From the NCBI RefSeq assembly GCF_004634425.1, contig NZ_SBJL01000002.1, positions 372,001-436,000 on the forward strand: a DNA stretch of 64,000 bases, in the 5' to 3' direction. Shown here one piece after another: positions 9,336-18,863 of the stretch. Made by a program: the position numbers and the translations under genes. The notes under the pieces were generated by a model. It had not been told where the DNA came from. It did no database searches and saw only the letters and a list, made by a program, of their open reading frames with translations. Source of the stretch: Vitreimonas flagellata (GTDB taxonomy: Bacteria; Pseudomonadota; Alphaproteobacteria; Caulobacterales; Aquidulcibacteraceae). Each line of letters begins with the position of its first letter. Position 1 is the stretch's first letter.

Positions 9336-10865
9336 ATGGGTGACGCTTGGTTGAAGGTGGAAGCTGAAGCCAAGCGGCTCGCCTCCACCCCTCTGCTCGA
9401 TCTCTTCGCGGCCAATCCGCGTCGCGTCGAAGAGTTGACGTTCCAAGCGCCGCACCTGATCGCGGACTTTTCCAAGCAACGCATCGATGGCGCTGCGTTG
9501 AACGCGCTCGGCGCGCTGGTGCAGGCGGCGGACTTTGACGGCTGGCGGGCGAAACTCTTCGCGGGCGAAGCGGTCAACAACACCGAAGGCCGCGCGGCCA
9601 AGCATTGGGCGTTGCGCGGGGCAGACTCGCCGGCGGCGGTGATGGAAGTACGCGCGCGCATGGCTGCGTTCGCCGAACACATCCGCCCACAGATCAACGC
9701 CATCGTGCATTTGGGCATTGGCGGCTCGGACCTTGGGCCGCGCCTTGTGCTCGATGCGCTGAAGCCGTTGCGTGTCAGCGGCATCGACGTCCGTTTCGCC
9801 GCGAACGTGGACGGCGCGGACGTGGCTGACGCGATCGATGGCCTCGATCCCAAACGCACGCTGCTGATCGTCGTCTCGAAGACATTCACGACGCAGGAAA
9901 CGCTCGCTAACGCCGAGTTCGTGCGCGCCTGGGGGCCAGCCCATCTCGCCGCTGCGACCGCCGCGCCGGATAAAGCTGTTGCTTGGGGCGTGCCGCCAGA
10001 GAACGTGTTCGCGTTCTGGGATTGGGTCGGCGGGCGCTATTCGCTGTGGTCGAGCGTGAGCCTTGCGTGCGCGATCGCGCTGCAAGACGGCGCGTTCGAG
10101 AATCTGCTGAGCGGCGCCGCCGCGATGGACGCGCACTTCCGCGAGGCGCCGTTCGCACAGAACCTGCCGGCGCTGTCTGCGGCGCTGCAGATGTGGAATC
10201 GCGAGGCGCTCGGGCACGGCTCCTACGCGCTGCTGCCCTATTCCGAACGGCTACGGCTGATGCCTGCCTACATGCAGCAGCTCGAAATGGAATCGAACGG
10301 CAAGCGTGTCTCGCGCGATGGCGCAATATTGGAGCGCAGCGCCTGCGGCGTCACTTGGGGCGCGGCGGGCACCAATGCGCAGCATTCGTTCTTCCAATTG
10401 CTGCACCAAGGCGTCGGCGAAATTCCGGCCGAGTTCATCGTCAATGCAGGCCGCCACGAAGGCCCGGTTTCGCACCGCGCCAAAGTGTTCGCCAACGCGC
10501 TCGCGCAAACGCGCGCGCTGATGGTGGGCAAGAGCGCCGCACAAGCGCGCGCCGAAATGGTCGCCAAAGGCATGAGCGAAGCGGAAGCGAACCGCCTCGC
10601 GCCGCACCGCGCCTTCCCCGGCAATCGCGCGTCCACGTTGATGGCGATCGACGCACTTTCACCCGAAGCTATAGGCGCGCTGCTCGCCTTCTACGAACAC
10701 CGCACCTTCAGCCAAGCCGTGCTCGCCGGCATCAACCCGTTCGACCAATGGGGCGTCGAACTCGGCAAGGAAATGGCCAACGCGCTGTTGCCGTCGCTCG
10801 AAGGTGGCGCCGCGAGCAGCGATTTGGACGCCAGCACCGCGGCCTGGGTGAAGCGGTTGGGTTAA
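9336..10865 (+). CDS. pgi: Glucose-6-phosphate isomerase
   Basis: Interconverts glucose-6-phosphate and fructose-6-phosphate. The 509-residue product shows the sugar-phosphate-binding motif GIGGSDLGPRL, the signatures VVSKTFTTQETL and FWDWVGGRYSLWSS, the catalytic Glu region AGTNAQHSFFQLLHQG, and the C-terminal NPFDQWGVELGK. Fructose-6-phosphate from this enzyme feeds GlmS and, through mannose-6-phosphate, GDP-mannose. It is the last gene of the plus-strand unit. The convergent MepK-like gene ends one base away, with no terminator visible between them. Confidence 0.97.
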   Translation: MGDAWLKVEAEAKRLASTPLLDLFAANPRRVEELTFQAPHLIADFSKQRIDGAALNALGALVQAADFDGWRAKLFAGEAVNNTEGRAAKHWALRGADSPAAVMEVRARMAAFAEHIRPQINAIVHLGIGGSDLGPRLVLDALKPLRVSGIDVRFAANVDGADVADAIDGLDPKRTLLIVVSKTFTTQETLANAEFVRAWGPAHLAAATAAPDKAVAWGVPPENVFAFWDWVGGRYSLWSSVSLACAIALQDGAFENLLSGAAAMDAHFREAPFAQNLPALSAALQMWNREALGHGSYALLPYSERLRLMPAYMQQLEMESNGKRVSRDGAILERSACGVTWGAAGTNAQHSFFQLLHQGVGEIPAEFIVNAGRHEGPVSHRAKVFANALAQTRALMVGKSAAQARAEMVAKGMSEAEANRLAPHRAFPGNRASTLMAIDALSPEAIGALLAFYEHRTFSQAVLAGINPFDQWGVELGKEMANALLPSLEGGAASSDLDASTAAWVKRLG

Positions 10866-10866
10866 A

Positions 10867-11394
10867 TCACCAGCGTCGCACACGACCCACGTCTACATGG
10901 ACGAAGCCGGGGTTGGGATAATGCCCCACGCCGCCTCGGCCGAGCGCGAGCGCAGCATCCCGGATCAATTCGGTGGACGCACCCTCAAGCGCAATGTCGA
11001 TGGCCATGCCGTCCATATGCAAGCTACGACGGGCAACCCCGCTACTCGCATCGGCCAAAGCAGCATTGGTGCGCGGCGAACGGTAACCAGAAATGACCTG
11101 AAACGGTTCACGCGTTTCAAGCTGGCCCGCGAGGTCATGCAGCAAGTCAAGCAAGCGCACATCGATCGCGTGGGTCTCATTTGTACGATGATCACGCAGC
11201 ACATGATTGATCGCCGCCAGCGCGTCTGGCGCATAAACGCCATTCTGCCAATATTCCGCATTCAAGGTTTCGGCCGTATGCAGATTGCGGAAACGCAATG
11301 CGCGGGGCTCTAATGCAGAGGCAAAAGCAATCCCGGGCGAAGCCGCAAAGGCAGTCGCACCAAAGCCAAGGAGCGCTGTTCGACGTGTCAGCAT
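10867..11394 (-). CDS. MepK/YcbK-like murein endopeptidase (peptidase M15 fold)
   Basis: A 175-residue exported protein with a Tat-like signal (LTRRTALLGFG, residues 2-12, then a hydrophobic stretch and SPGIAFA). The zinc site is visible as H126-MDGMAI-D133 and H166 in FVHVDVG, with the preceding SGYRSPRTN loop, as in YcbK/MepK. E. coli MepK cleaves 3-3 and 4-3 murein cross-links. It is divergent from the LdtD-like gene 52 bases away. In E. coli the homologous ycbB and ycbK are also neighbours, which supports a shared role in L,D-cross-link turnover. Confidence 0.85.
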   Translation of the reverse strand: MLTRRTALLGFGATAFAASPGIAFASALEPRALRFRNLHTAETLNAEYWQNGVYAPDALAAINHVLRDHRTNETHAIDVRLLDLLHDLAGQLETREPFQVISGYRSPRTNAALADASSGVARRSLHMDGMAIDIALEGASTELIRDAALALGRGGVGHYPNPGFVHVDVGRVRRW

Positions 11395-11446
11395 GGCTTG
11401 AAACTAGGACGCCAAAGCCGCGTCGCCAATCGGCAGACTGCTGAAG

Positions 11447-12799
11447 ATGGGTCGGGTTAGGTCCTTCGGGCTAGGGCGTGGATTTGTCTTGGCGTTCGCG
11501 TTCGGACTTTCTGCGTGCGCCGGACCAAGCGGCGAGATTACACCACCTGCACCAGCTGAGCGCCCCGCGCGCGCGTGGAGCGCCGCGGCCCTGGCCGATC
11601 TGCGCACGACGCTAGAGACAGCGCCGGCGCAGGGCTTCGCAGCGGAAACACGAACGATCGACGCACTGGACAGGCTCGACCAAGAATCCGCACACGTTGC
11701 CGAAGCCGCCTCAGCGTTGGACGGCTTGGCCGACGAAACGTTCACCCGATTGGCGATGCAGTTCGCCATGGGCGCAGTCGATCCAACGCGCGTCGATCCA
11801 GAATGGCGCTTTGCGCGCCCCGCGCCGCCGGACGTGGCCGCGCTCCGTGCGTCCGTGGCGAGAGGTGCAAGCCCCGCGACATTGCTCGAGGCATTGTTGC
11901 CGTCGGCTCCGGAATATTCGGCGCTTGTAGATGAGTTGGCTCAGTTGAAGACGGCGCCCCATGCGACGATCAATGCCGGCTCGCGGGAGGCCCGCATCGA
12001 CGCGGTGCGCGCCAATCTGGAGCGCTGGCGCTGGCTTCCGCGCACGCTGCCGGCGCGACGTATTGACGTGCTCGTACCGTTTTTCGAACTGCGCTTACGC
12101 GATGGCGGGGCGCCCGTGGTTACGCATCCCGTGATCGTCGGCGCACGTCGAACGCCATCACCCAGCTTTGGCGCGGCGATCAACAGCATCACGCTCAATC
12201 CCACGTGGACACCGCCATCGAGCATTGTGAACAACGAATTGCTTCCACGCTTCCGGCGCGATCCAGGCGCGGCCGCGGCCGATGATTTTGACGTGCTCGA
12301 CAGCGCCGGCGAGATCATCGATCCCGCGCTGGTGGATTGGCAGATTCGACCGTTTCCCTACACGCTGCGCCAACGCGCCGGCGCTGGCAACGCGCTTGGC
12401 CGTCTGCGTTTCAACTTGCCGAACCCGTACGCAATCTACCTGCACGACACGCCGAGCCGCGGCCTGTTCGCGCGCACCGATCGCGCCTTGAGCCACGGCT
12501 GCATTCGCGTGGCGCAGCCAGAGGCGCTCGCGGCGGCGGTGTTGGCCGACCCCACTTGGACGGCTGCGACATTGCAGGCGGCGATCGACACGCAAGAGAC
12601 CCAAGCGATTCAAGTCGCGACGCCGCTGCAGATCTACATCCTCTATCTGACAGCATCGCCTGACGCTTCCGGCGCTATCGCATATGCAGATGACATTTAC
12701 CGACGCGACGCGCCATTGGTGCGCGCATTGGATGGCGCGAGAGATCAGGTCGCGACACTGGATCGCGCGGAGACGGAATGCGCCTCGTTGGCGCGTTAA
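11447..12799 (+). CDS. L,D-transpeptidase, YcbB/LdtD-like lipoprotein
   Basis: A 450-residue protein with a lipoprotein signal (FAFGLSAC, modified Cys24), an alpha-helical scaffold domain (about 60-190), and the YkuD catalytic domain (about 205-380). The catalytic motif is S349-H-G-C352-I-R, with His333 in YLHDTP, as required for forming 3-3 peptidoglycan cross-links. The segment LERWRWLP before the domain is typical of the YcbB group. YcbB proteins are usually larger and signal-anchored; here the anchor appears to be lipid. The last 4 bases overlap the convergent glmM stop. Confidence 0.87.
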   Translation: MGRVRSFGLGRGFVLAFAFGLSACAGPSGEITPPAPAERPARAWSAAALADLRTTLETAPAQGFAAETRTIDALDRLDQESAHVAEAASALDGLADETFTRLAMQFAMGAVDPTRVDPEWRFARPAPPDVAALRASVARGASPATLLEALLPSAPEYSALVDELAQLKTAPHATINAGSREARIDAVRANLERWRWLPRTLPARRIDVLVPFFELRLRDGGAPVVTHPVIVGARRTPSPSFGAAINSITLNPTWTPPSSIVNNELLPRFRRDPGAAAADDFDVLDSAGEIIDPALVDWQIRPFPYTLRQRAGAGNALGRLRFNLPNPYAIYLHDTPSRGLFARTDRALSHGCIRVAQPEALAAAVLADPTWTAATLQAAIDTQETQAIQVATPLQIYILYLTASPDASGAIAYADDIYRRDAPLVRALDGARDQVATLDRAETECASLAR

Positions 12800-14157
12800 G
12801 CCGCCCGCGCCGCCGCAACCACGGCGCTCTTCACTTCGGCCACGGCGGCGCGTACGAGCGCTTCATCATCGCCCTCGGCCATGATGCGCACGAGTGGTTC
12901 GGTGCCGGATTTGCGCACCAGCAAGCGGCCTTTGCCGATGAGCTGCGCTTCGGCGGCCTTGATCGCTTCCTTCACGCTGGCGGCTTCCATCGGATCGGTC
13001 GCGCCCTTCTCGTAGCGCACATTTTCCAGCACTTGCGGCGCGGGTTCGAAGAGCTTGCAGACTTCGCTCGCCGGCTTGCCGCTTTGCACGATCACGGCGA
13101 GCACTTGCAACGCCGCGAGCAGGCCGTCGCCCGTGGTCGAGAAATCGCTCATGACGATGTGGCCGCTCTGCTCGCCGCCGACATTGTAGCCTTTGGCGCG
13201 CATGGCCTCGACCACATAGCGGTCGCCGACCTTGGTGCGCTCGAGTTTCAGCTTCATGCCGTCAAGGAAGCGCTCAAGCCCCAGATTGCTCATCACGGTC
13301 GCGACGATGCCGGCCTTCGAGAGCGTGCCAGCGGCTTTCCAGCTCTTCGCGATCAAGGCCATGAGCTGATCGCCGTCGATCGAATGGCCCTTCTCGTCCA
13401 CGATGGCCACGCGGTCGGCGTCGCCATCAAGCGCGATGCCGATATCGGCGCGATATTGCAGCACGGCCTCTTTCAGCGCGCGTGTATCGGTGGAGCCGAC
13501 TTCTTCATTGATGTTGAAGCCATTGGGATCGACGCCGATCTTGATGACTTCCGCGCCCAATTCGTAGAGCGCCACCGGCGCCACTTTGTAGCCAGCGCCA
13601 TTGGCGGCATCGATGACGATGCGGAGACCTTTGAGCGACAGCCCCTTCGGGAAGGTCGCTTTGACGATTTCGACGTAGCGCGCTTGGGCGTCATCGATTC
13701 GCTTGGCGCGGCCGAGCTTGTCAGGCGCGGCCAAGTGTTCATCGAGCTTTGAATCCATCAATTGCTCGATCTCGATCTCGGCGTCGTCGGAGAGCTTGTA
13801 GCCGTCGGGGCCGAACAGCTTAATCCCGTTGTCGGCGAACTTGTTGTGCGAGGCCGAGAGCATGACGCCGAGGTCCGCGCGCAGCGAGCGCGTCAGCATG
13901 GCCACGGCCGGCGTCGGCAGCGGGCCAAACAGCACCACATCCATGCCGGCGGCGGTGAAGCCTGCCGTCAGCGCCGGCTCCAGCATGTAGCCGGACAGGC
14001 GCGTGTCTTTACCAATCACAACGAGGTGGCGGCGGTCGTCTGCCGAGCGGAAACGCTTGCCGGCGGCGAGGCCCACCCGCATGGCCACTTCGGGCGTCAT
14101 GGGATAAGTGTTCGCAGTGCCGCGGATGCCGTCTGTCCCGAAATAGGCCCTGCTCAT
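12796..14157 (-). CDS. glmM: Phosphoglucosamine mutase
   Basis: Converts glucosamine-6-P to glucosamine-1-P on the way to UDP-GlcNAc. The start ATG at 14157 has GGAG upstream and gives 453 residues beginning [20 protein letters not shown]. The active phosphoserine is Ser103 in [11 protein letters not shown], the metal loop is DGDADR, and the C-terminal phosphate loop is [13 protein letters not shown]. It diverges from glmS, whose product is its substrate, so both may share the promoter region between 14158 and 14358. Confidence 0.96.
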   Translation of the reverse strand: MSRAYFGTDGIRGTANTYPMTPEVAMRVGLAAGKRFRSADDRRHLVVIGKDTRLSGYMLEPALTAGFTAAGMDVVLFGPLPTPAVAMLTRSLRADLGVMLSASHNKFADNGIKLFGPDGYKLSDDAEIEIEQLMDSKLDEHLAAPDKLGRAKRIDDAQARYVEIVKATFPKGLSLKGLRIVIDAANGAGYKVAPVALYELGAEVIKIGVDPNGFNINEEVGSTDTRALKEAVLQYRADIGIALDGDADRVAIVDEKGHSIDGDQLMALIAKSWKAAGTLSKAGIVATVMSNLGLERFLDGMKLKLERTKVGDRYVVEAMRAKGYNVGGEQSGHIVMSDFSTTGDGLLAALQVLAVIVQSGKPASEVCKLFEPAPQVLENVRYEKGATDPMEAASVKEAIKAAEAQLIGKGRLLVRKSGTEPLVRIMAEGDDEALVRAAVAEVKSAVVAAARAA

Positions 14158-14358
14158 GCTTTGGAACTCCGTCCATGTTTCGTCGCATGTTGAAAGACTA
14201 ATTGAGATGCAAATCAATGGCCGCCAGTGCATGAGGAGCCCGGGACAAATCCTCTAAGCGGCGTAAAGCATAAGCGGCGTCGCCCTGGCCTTCGGCCGGG
14301 GCTAAAACGGCTCGCATCCTGCATGACGCGGCCGTATCCCAGGCGGTGAGAATTAAGC
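14158..14358. other. Divergent glmM-glmS intergenic region with one GC-rich hairpin
   Basis: These 201 bases should hold promoters for both genes. The one clear structure is a 9-base stem GCCCTGGCC/GGCCGGGGC (one T-G pair) with a TTC loop at 14282-14302. It lacks a T-run, so it is not a normal terminator. It could be a leader structure of glmS. I see no convincing -35/-10 pair. Confidence 0.3.
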
Positions 14359-16182
14359 ATGTGCGGCATTATCGGCATTCTTGGCGGCGAAGCAGCCGCG
14401 CCCCGCTTGGTCGACGCGCTGAAGCGCCTCGAATACCGGGGCTATGATTCAGCCGGAATCGCCACTTTGGAGGCCGGCGGCATGGCGCGTCGCCGCGCCG
14501 CGGGCAAGATCCGCAATCTGGAAGCCGAGCTGAACGGCAATCCGCTGGCGGGCGTCTCCGGCATCGGCCACACGCGTTGGGCCACGCACGGCGCGCCGAC
14601 GGAAAACAACGCCCACCCGCACGCGACCGACAAGGTCGCCATTGTCCACAACGGCATCATCGAAAACTTCCGCGCATTGCGCGACGAGCTGATGAAGGCT
14701 GGCCGCAAGTTCGAGTCCGAAACGGATTCCGAAGTCATTGCCCATCTCATCAGCGCTGGCCTCGACGCGGGCCTCAACCCTGAGCAAGCGACGATCACCG
14801 CGGTGCGTCGTCTCGAAGGCGCGTTCGCGATCGCCTGTTTGTTCGCCGGCCACGAAGACACGCTGATCGGCGCCCGCAAAGGCAGCCCGTTGGTCGTCGG
14901 CCTCGGTGACAATGAGACCTTCCTGGGCTCGGACGCGATCGCCGTCTCCCCCTTCACGACCCGCGTGATCTATTTGGAAGAAGGCGACACAGCCATTCTC
15001 TCGCGCACCAAGACCAAGATCATCGATGCGAAGGATCAAGTCGTCGAGCGCCCGGTGACGGTGTTCTCCGGCGGCGCGGCGGCGGTGGAAAAAGGCAATC
15101 ACCGCCACTTCATGCAGAAGGAAATCTACGAGCAGCCGGAAACCACCGGCCGCACCATCGCGCGCTACGTGAACGCCTTCGATGAGAAGGTGGAAATGCC
15201 TGATCTCGACGGCGTCGATCTCGCCGCCGACAGCGCCATCCTCATTGGTTGCGGCACCGCGCACTATGCCGGCCGCGTCGCCGAATATTGGCTGGAGCAG
15301 ATCGCGGGCATCACCGTCGAAACCGACATCGCCTCGGAATTCCGCTACCGCAAGCCGGCCTTCGGCAAAAAGGCGTTTTCGGTGTTCGTGTCGCAATCGG
15401 GCGAAACCGCCGACACGTTGGCGGCACTGCGCTATTGCAAAGAACAAGGCTTGAAGACGCTTGCTGTCGTCAACGTGCCGGAGAGCACGATCTGGCGTGA
15501 ATCCGATGCGCGCTTGCCGACGCTTGCGGGGCCAGAAATTGGCGTGGCCTCCACGAAAGCCTTCACAGCGCAGCTTTCGGCGTTGGCCGCGCTCACCATC
15601 GCCGTCGGCCGCGCCAAGGGCACGCTCTCAAGTCAAGAAGAAGGCCAACTCGTCCGCGCTTTGATGGAGACGCCGCGCTTGATCGCCGATGCGCTTGCTG
15701 CGGAGCCTGAGATCGAAAAGATCGCACTCGAGCTCAGCCACGCGCGTGACGTGCTCTATCTTGGCCGCGGCGTGCACTATCCGGTGGCTCTCGAAGGCGC
15801 GCTGAAGCTGAAGGAAATCTCCTACATCCACGCCGAAGGCTATGCCGCGGGCGAGCTGAAGCATGGGCCGATCGCGCTCATCGATGAAGAAACACCTGTC
15901 GTAGTCGTAGCGCCGCACGATGCGTTGTTTGAGAAGACGCTTTCAAACATGCAGGAAGTCGCCGCGCGCGGCGGCAAGATCGTGCTAATCACGGATGAGG
16001 CGGGTGCGGCAACCTCCGGCGGCATCGCCAAGCACATCATCCTGGCGCCGGCTTGCGATAGCTTCGTTGCGCCGCTTGTTTACTCCGTGCCGATCCAGCT
16101 GCTGGCTTATTTCACGGCCGTGCACAAAGGCACCGACGTCGATCAGCCGCGCAACCTCGCGAAATCGGTGACGGTGGAATGA
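14359..16182 (+). CDS. glmS: Glutamine-fructose-6-phosphate aminotransferase (isomerizing)
   Basis: Makes glucosamine-6-phosphate from fructose-6-phosphate and glutamine. The 607-residue product begins MCGIIGILGG with the catalytic N-terminal Cys of the glutaminase domain, then RLEYRGYDSAG, GHTRWATHG and HNGIIENF. Two SIS domains follow (GCGTAHYAG, VSQSGETADT, EIGVASTKAFTAQ, YLGRGVHYPVALEGALKLKE), ending DQPRNLAKSVTVE as is standard. Its stop overlaps the start of the oxidoreductase gene by 4 bases (ATGA), which suggests coupling to the next two genes. Confidence 0.98.
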   Translation: MCGIIGILGGEAAAPRLVDALKRLEYRGYDSAGIATLEAGGMARRRAAGKIRNLEAELNGNPLAGVSGIGHTRWATHGAPTENNAHPHATDKVAIVHNGIIENFRALRDELMKAGRKFESETDSEVIAHLISAGLDAGLNPEQATITAVRRLEGAFAIACLFAGHEDTLIGARKGSPLVVGLGDNETFLGSDAIAVSPFTTRVIYLEEGDTAILSRTKTKIIDAKDQVVERPVTVFSGGAAAVEKGNHRHFMQKEIYEQPETTGRTIARYVNAFDEKVEMPDLDGVDLAADSAILIGCGTAHYAGRVAEYWLEQIAGITVETDIASEFRYRKPAFGKKAFSVFVSQSGETADTLAALRYCKEQGLKTLAVVNVPESTIWRESDARLPTLAGPEIGVASTKAFTAQLSALAALTIAVGRAKGTLSSQEEGQLVRALMETPRLIADALAAEPEIEKIALELSHARDVLYLGRGVHYPVALEGALKLKEISYIHAEGYAAGELKHGPIALIDEETPVVVVAPHDALFEKTLSNMQEVAARGGKIVLITDEAGAATSGGIAKHIILAPACDSFVAPLVYSVPIQLLAYFTAVHKGTDVDQPRNLAKSVTVE

Positions 16183-17114
16183 GCAAGCCCATGACTCGTC
16201 TTAGGGCAGGCGTTCTGGGCGCCGGCGCCTTCGGGCGCATCCACGCGCGCAAGTACGCCGAAGATACCCGCGTGCATTTCGTCGGCGTGTACGATCCTGA
16301 TGATGAGCGCGCCGATCAGCTCGCCGATACGCATGGCGCGGAATCATTCGGGGCGCTCGATGCATTGCTGAAAGAGATCGATGTCCTGACCATCGCCTCT
16401 CCGCCCTCGTTCCACGCCGCAAACGCCCGCGCAGCCCTGCTCGCGGGCAAGCATGTGTTGGTGGAAAAGCCGTTGGCGACGGACGCCGCACTTGGCGCCG
16501 AGCTTGTCGCCATCGCGGCCGCCAACAAGTGCGTGCTCGCCTGCGGTCACCAAGAACGCTTGGTGTTCGACGCGATGGGGCTCTTCAGCGCGCCCGAGCG
16601 CCCGACGCGCATCGAAAGCGTGCGCGAGGGCCCGTGGACGGGCCGCAGCGCCGATGTCTCCGTCACGCTCGACCTCATGGTCCACGATCTCGATCTTGCG
16701 CTGAAACTGATGGGCCGCAGCGCCGATCGCGTGAGCGCCACGGCGCACGCCGAACACGGCAAAGCCGCGGATCAGATCGTCGCCACGCTTGGCTTCGGCG
16801 ACGCCGAAGCCGTGTTCACCTCGAGCCGCATCGCCGCAGATCGCAAGCGCACCATGCGCGCGGTTTACCCTTCCGGCGAAATCCGCATCGATTTCCTGGC
16901 GCGCTCGTTTGAGAACACGACAAGCTTCCCCCTTAATGCCGCCTTCGCCGAAACGCGCATCGGCGCTGATCCGCTCGGCGCGAACGTCTCAATTTTTATT
17001 GACGCCGTGCTGGGCGTCGCGCCGCGCCCCGTCGTCAACGGCGAGGAAGCACTCGCGGTCTTGAAATTGGCGCTGGACGTCGATCGCGCGTCCGGTCTGC
17101 CGTCCCATTCGTAA
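16179..17114 (+). CDS. Gfo/Idh/MocA oxidoreductase, probable UDP-GlcNAc 3-dehydrogenase (GnnA-like)
   Basis: A 311-residue NAD-dependent oxidoreductase with the Rossmann motif GVLGAGAFGRIHA (about residues 11-23), the family motif EKPLA, and a C-terminal alpha/beta domain with the catalytic-type HDLDLAL segment. CGHQERLVFDAMGL is, to my recollection, typical of GnnA. GnnA oxidises UDP-GlcNAc at C3 and GnnB then transaminates it, giving the 2,3-diamino sugar used for amide-only lipid A. Support here is contextual: translational overlap with glmS (UDP-GlcNAc supply) and a DegT aminotransferase 13 bases downstream. A role in another 3-amino sugar cannot be excluded. Confidence 0.7.
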   Translation: MSKPMTRLRAGVLGAGAFGRIHARKYAEDTRVHFVGVYDPDDERADQLADTHGAESFGALDALLKEIDVLTIASPPSFHAANARAALLAGKHVLVEKPLATDAALGAELVAIAAANKCVLACGHQERLVFDAMGLFSAPERPTRIESVREGPWTGRSADVSVTLDLMVHDLDLALKLMGRSADRVSATAHAEHGKAADQIVATLGFGDAEAVFTSSRIAADRKRTMRAVYPSGEIRIDFLARSFENTTSFPLNAAFAETRIGADPLGANVSIFIDAVLGVAPRPVVNGEEALAVLKLALDVDRASGLPSHS

Positions 17115-17127
17115 TTCGAGGTAAGCC

Positions 17128-18258
17128 ATGATCCCCTTCATCGACCTGCAAGCGCAACGTGCGCGCATTGCCGACAAAATCGATTCAGCGATCGCGCGCG
17201 TGCTGGCGCATGGCCAATTCATCTTTGGCCCGGAGGTGAAAACACTCGAAGGTCAACTTGCCGCGTTCGGCGGCGCCAAGCATTGCATCGCCAACGCCAA
17301 CGGCACCGACGCGCTCGTGCTGCCGCTTTGGGCCTGGGGCGTGGGCGAAGGCGACGCGGTGTTCTGCCCGTCTTTCACCTTCGCGGCGACCGCTGAGATC
17401 GTGCCGTGGGTGCAAGCGACGCCAGTGTTCGTCGACGTGCTGCCCGACACTTACAACATGGATCCCGCGTCGCTCGAAGCGGCGATCGCTGGCGTGAAGA
17501 AGGCCGGCAAGCTCACGCCGAAAGTCGTGATCGCCGTCGATCTCTTCGGCCAACCAGCGGATTATCCGGCCATCAGCGCGATCTGTAAGCGCGAGGGCCT
17601 GAAGCTCATCGCCGACAGCGCGCAAGGCTATGGCTGCACGCTCGCCGGCTTGCACCCGATGCACTGGGCCGATGCTGCGACCACCTCGTTCTTCCCAGCG
17701 AAGCCCCTCGGCTGTTACGGCGACGGCGGCGCGACGCTCTCGAACGACGATGCTGAAACCGTGCTCATGCGCTCGATCGCCTTCCACGGCGCCAGCGGCG
17801 ACGACAAATACAATTGCGCCCGCATCGGCATGAATTCGCGCCTCGACACGATCCAAGCCGCGATCCTAATCGAGAAGCTCGCGATCTTCGCCGAGGAAAT
17901 CCGCGCCCGGAACGAGGTCGCGAACCGCTACGCGCAAATGCTCGAAGGCTTGGTGACGACGCCAAAGGTGATCGAAGGCGGAATCTCCACCTGGGCGCAA
18001 TATGTGGTCGAGCACGAGAAGCGCGACGCACTGGCCGCGCACCTGCGCGAAGCTGGCGTTCCGACGGCGCAATATTATCCAAAGCCCCTGCACAAGCAGA
18101 CGGCCTATGAGAGTTTCCCGGTCGGCGCCGGCGGCTTGAAGGTGAGCGAAGACATCGCGCATCGCGTGCTTGCGCTGCCGATGCATCCCTATCTCGATGG
18201 GCAAACGCAAACCAAAATCGCGGGCGCCATTCGCGAGTTCGTGACGGCGGGCGGCTGA
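17128..18258 (+). CDS. DegT/DnrJ/EryC1/StrS aminotransferase (GnnB-like)
   Basis: PLP-dependent sugar aminotransferase of 376 residues. It opens with MIPFIDLQAQRARI, followed by NANGTDAL, FTFAATAEIV, IADSAQGYGC (the PLP-stacking region) and TTSFFPAKPLGCYGDGGA, with the Schiff-base Lys in the last motif. NSRLDTIQAAIL is also standard. Paired with the upstream dehydrogenase it would convert UDP-3-keto-GlcNAc to UDP-2-acetamido-3-amino-glucose. The substrate assignment rests on gene order after glmS. The family assignment itself is certain. Confidence 0.75.
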   Translation: MIPFIDLQAQRARIADKIDSAIARVLAHGQFIFGPEVKTLEGQLAAFGGAKHCIANANGTDALVLPLWAWGVGEGDAVFCPSFTFAATAEIVPWVQATPVFVDVLPDTYNMDPASLEAAIAGVKKAGKLTPKVVIAVDLFGQPADYPAISAICKREGLKLIADSAQGYGCTLAGLHPMHWADAATTSFFPAKPLGCYGDGGATLSNDDAETVLMRSIAFHGASGDDKYNCARIGMNSRLDTIQAAILIEKLAIFAEEIRARNEVANRYAQMLEGLVTTPKVIEGGISTWAQYVVEHEKRDALAAHLREAGVPTAQYYPKPLHKQTAYESFPVGAGGLKVSEDIAHRVLALPMHPYLDGQTQTKIAGAIREFVTAGG

Positions 18259-18275
18259 GGCGCTAGCGTTCGCGG

Positions 18276-18803
18276 ATGGACATCAAAACCGCCATCCGCA
18301 CCATCCCGGACTATCCCAAGCCTGGGATCATGTTCCGCGACATCACGACGCTGCTCGGCAACGCGCGCGCCTTTCGCACCGTCGTTGACCAATTGGTGCA
18401 GCCTTACGCCGGCATCCGCATCGACAAGGTCGTCGCCATCGAAGCGCGCGGCTTCATTCTGGGCGGCGCGGTGGCGCACCAGCTCTCCTGCGGCTTCGCG
18501 CCCGTGCGCAAGAAGGGCAAGCTGCCGTGGCAAAGTGTGCGCCAGGAATATGAACTTGAGTATGGCGTGGACGTGATGGAGCTGCATGCCGACGCGCTTG
18601 CGGCCGGCGAGCACGTGCTGATCGTGGATGATCTCATCGCCACAGGTGGCACGGCGACCGCCGCCGTCAAACTCATCGAACGCCTTGGCGCCAAACCCAT
18701 CGGCGCAAGCTTCGTGATCGACCTCCCCGACCTCGGCGGCGCGGATCGATTGCGCGCACTGGGCATTCGCGTGGACGCGCTCTGCGCGTTCGACGGTCAC
18801 TAG
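18276..18803 (+). CDS. apt: Adenine phosphoribosyltransferase
   Basis: Salvages adenine with PRPP to give AMP. The 175-residue protein begins [20 protein letters not shown], with [27 protein letters not shown] and the PRPP-binding loop [17 protein letters not shown]. It starts 17 bases after the aminotransferase gene and may simply be the tail of that transcript. No functional link to the sugar genes is evident. Confidence 0.96.
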   Translation: MDIKTAIRTIPDYPKPGIMFRDITTLLGNARAFRTVVDQLVQPYAGIRIDKVVAIEARGFILGGAVAHQLSCGFAPVRKKGKLPWQSVRQEYELEYGVDVMELHADALAAGEHVLIVDDLIATGGTATAAVKLIERLGAKPIGASFVIDLPDLGGADRLRALGIRVDALCAFDGH

Positions 18804-18863
18804 AAACGTGAACGCCGCGCTCGCGCATTGCGGGCGCCCGCGCCGCCGCTTAAAGGAAGCCAC

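Noticed and set aside
6636-10217. Open frame of 1193 codons on the minus strand
   Set aside because: It lies antisense to three certain genes (phosphohexomutase, ugd, pgi). Its product is a low-complexity mix rich in Arg, Ala, His and Asp, as expected from GC-rich codons read backwards.
14158-14358. A glmS ribozyme upstream of glmS
   Set aside because: That ribozyme is known from Gram-positive bacteria, and I could not find its conserved core here; only one simple hairpin is present.
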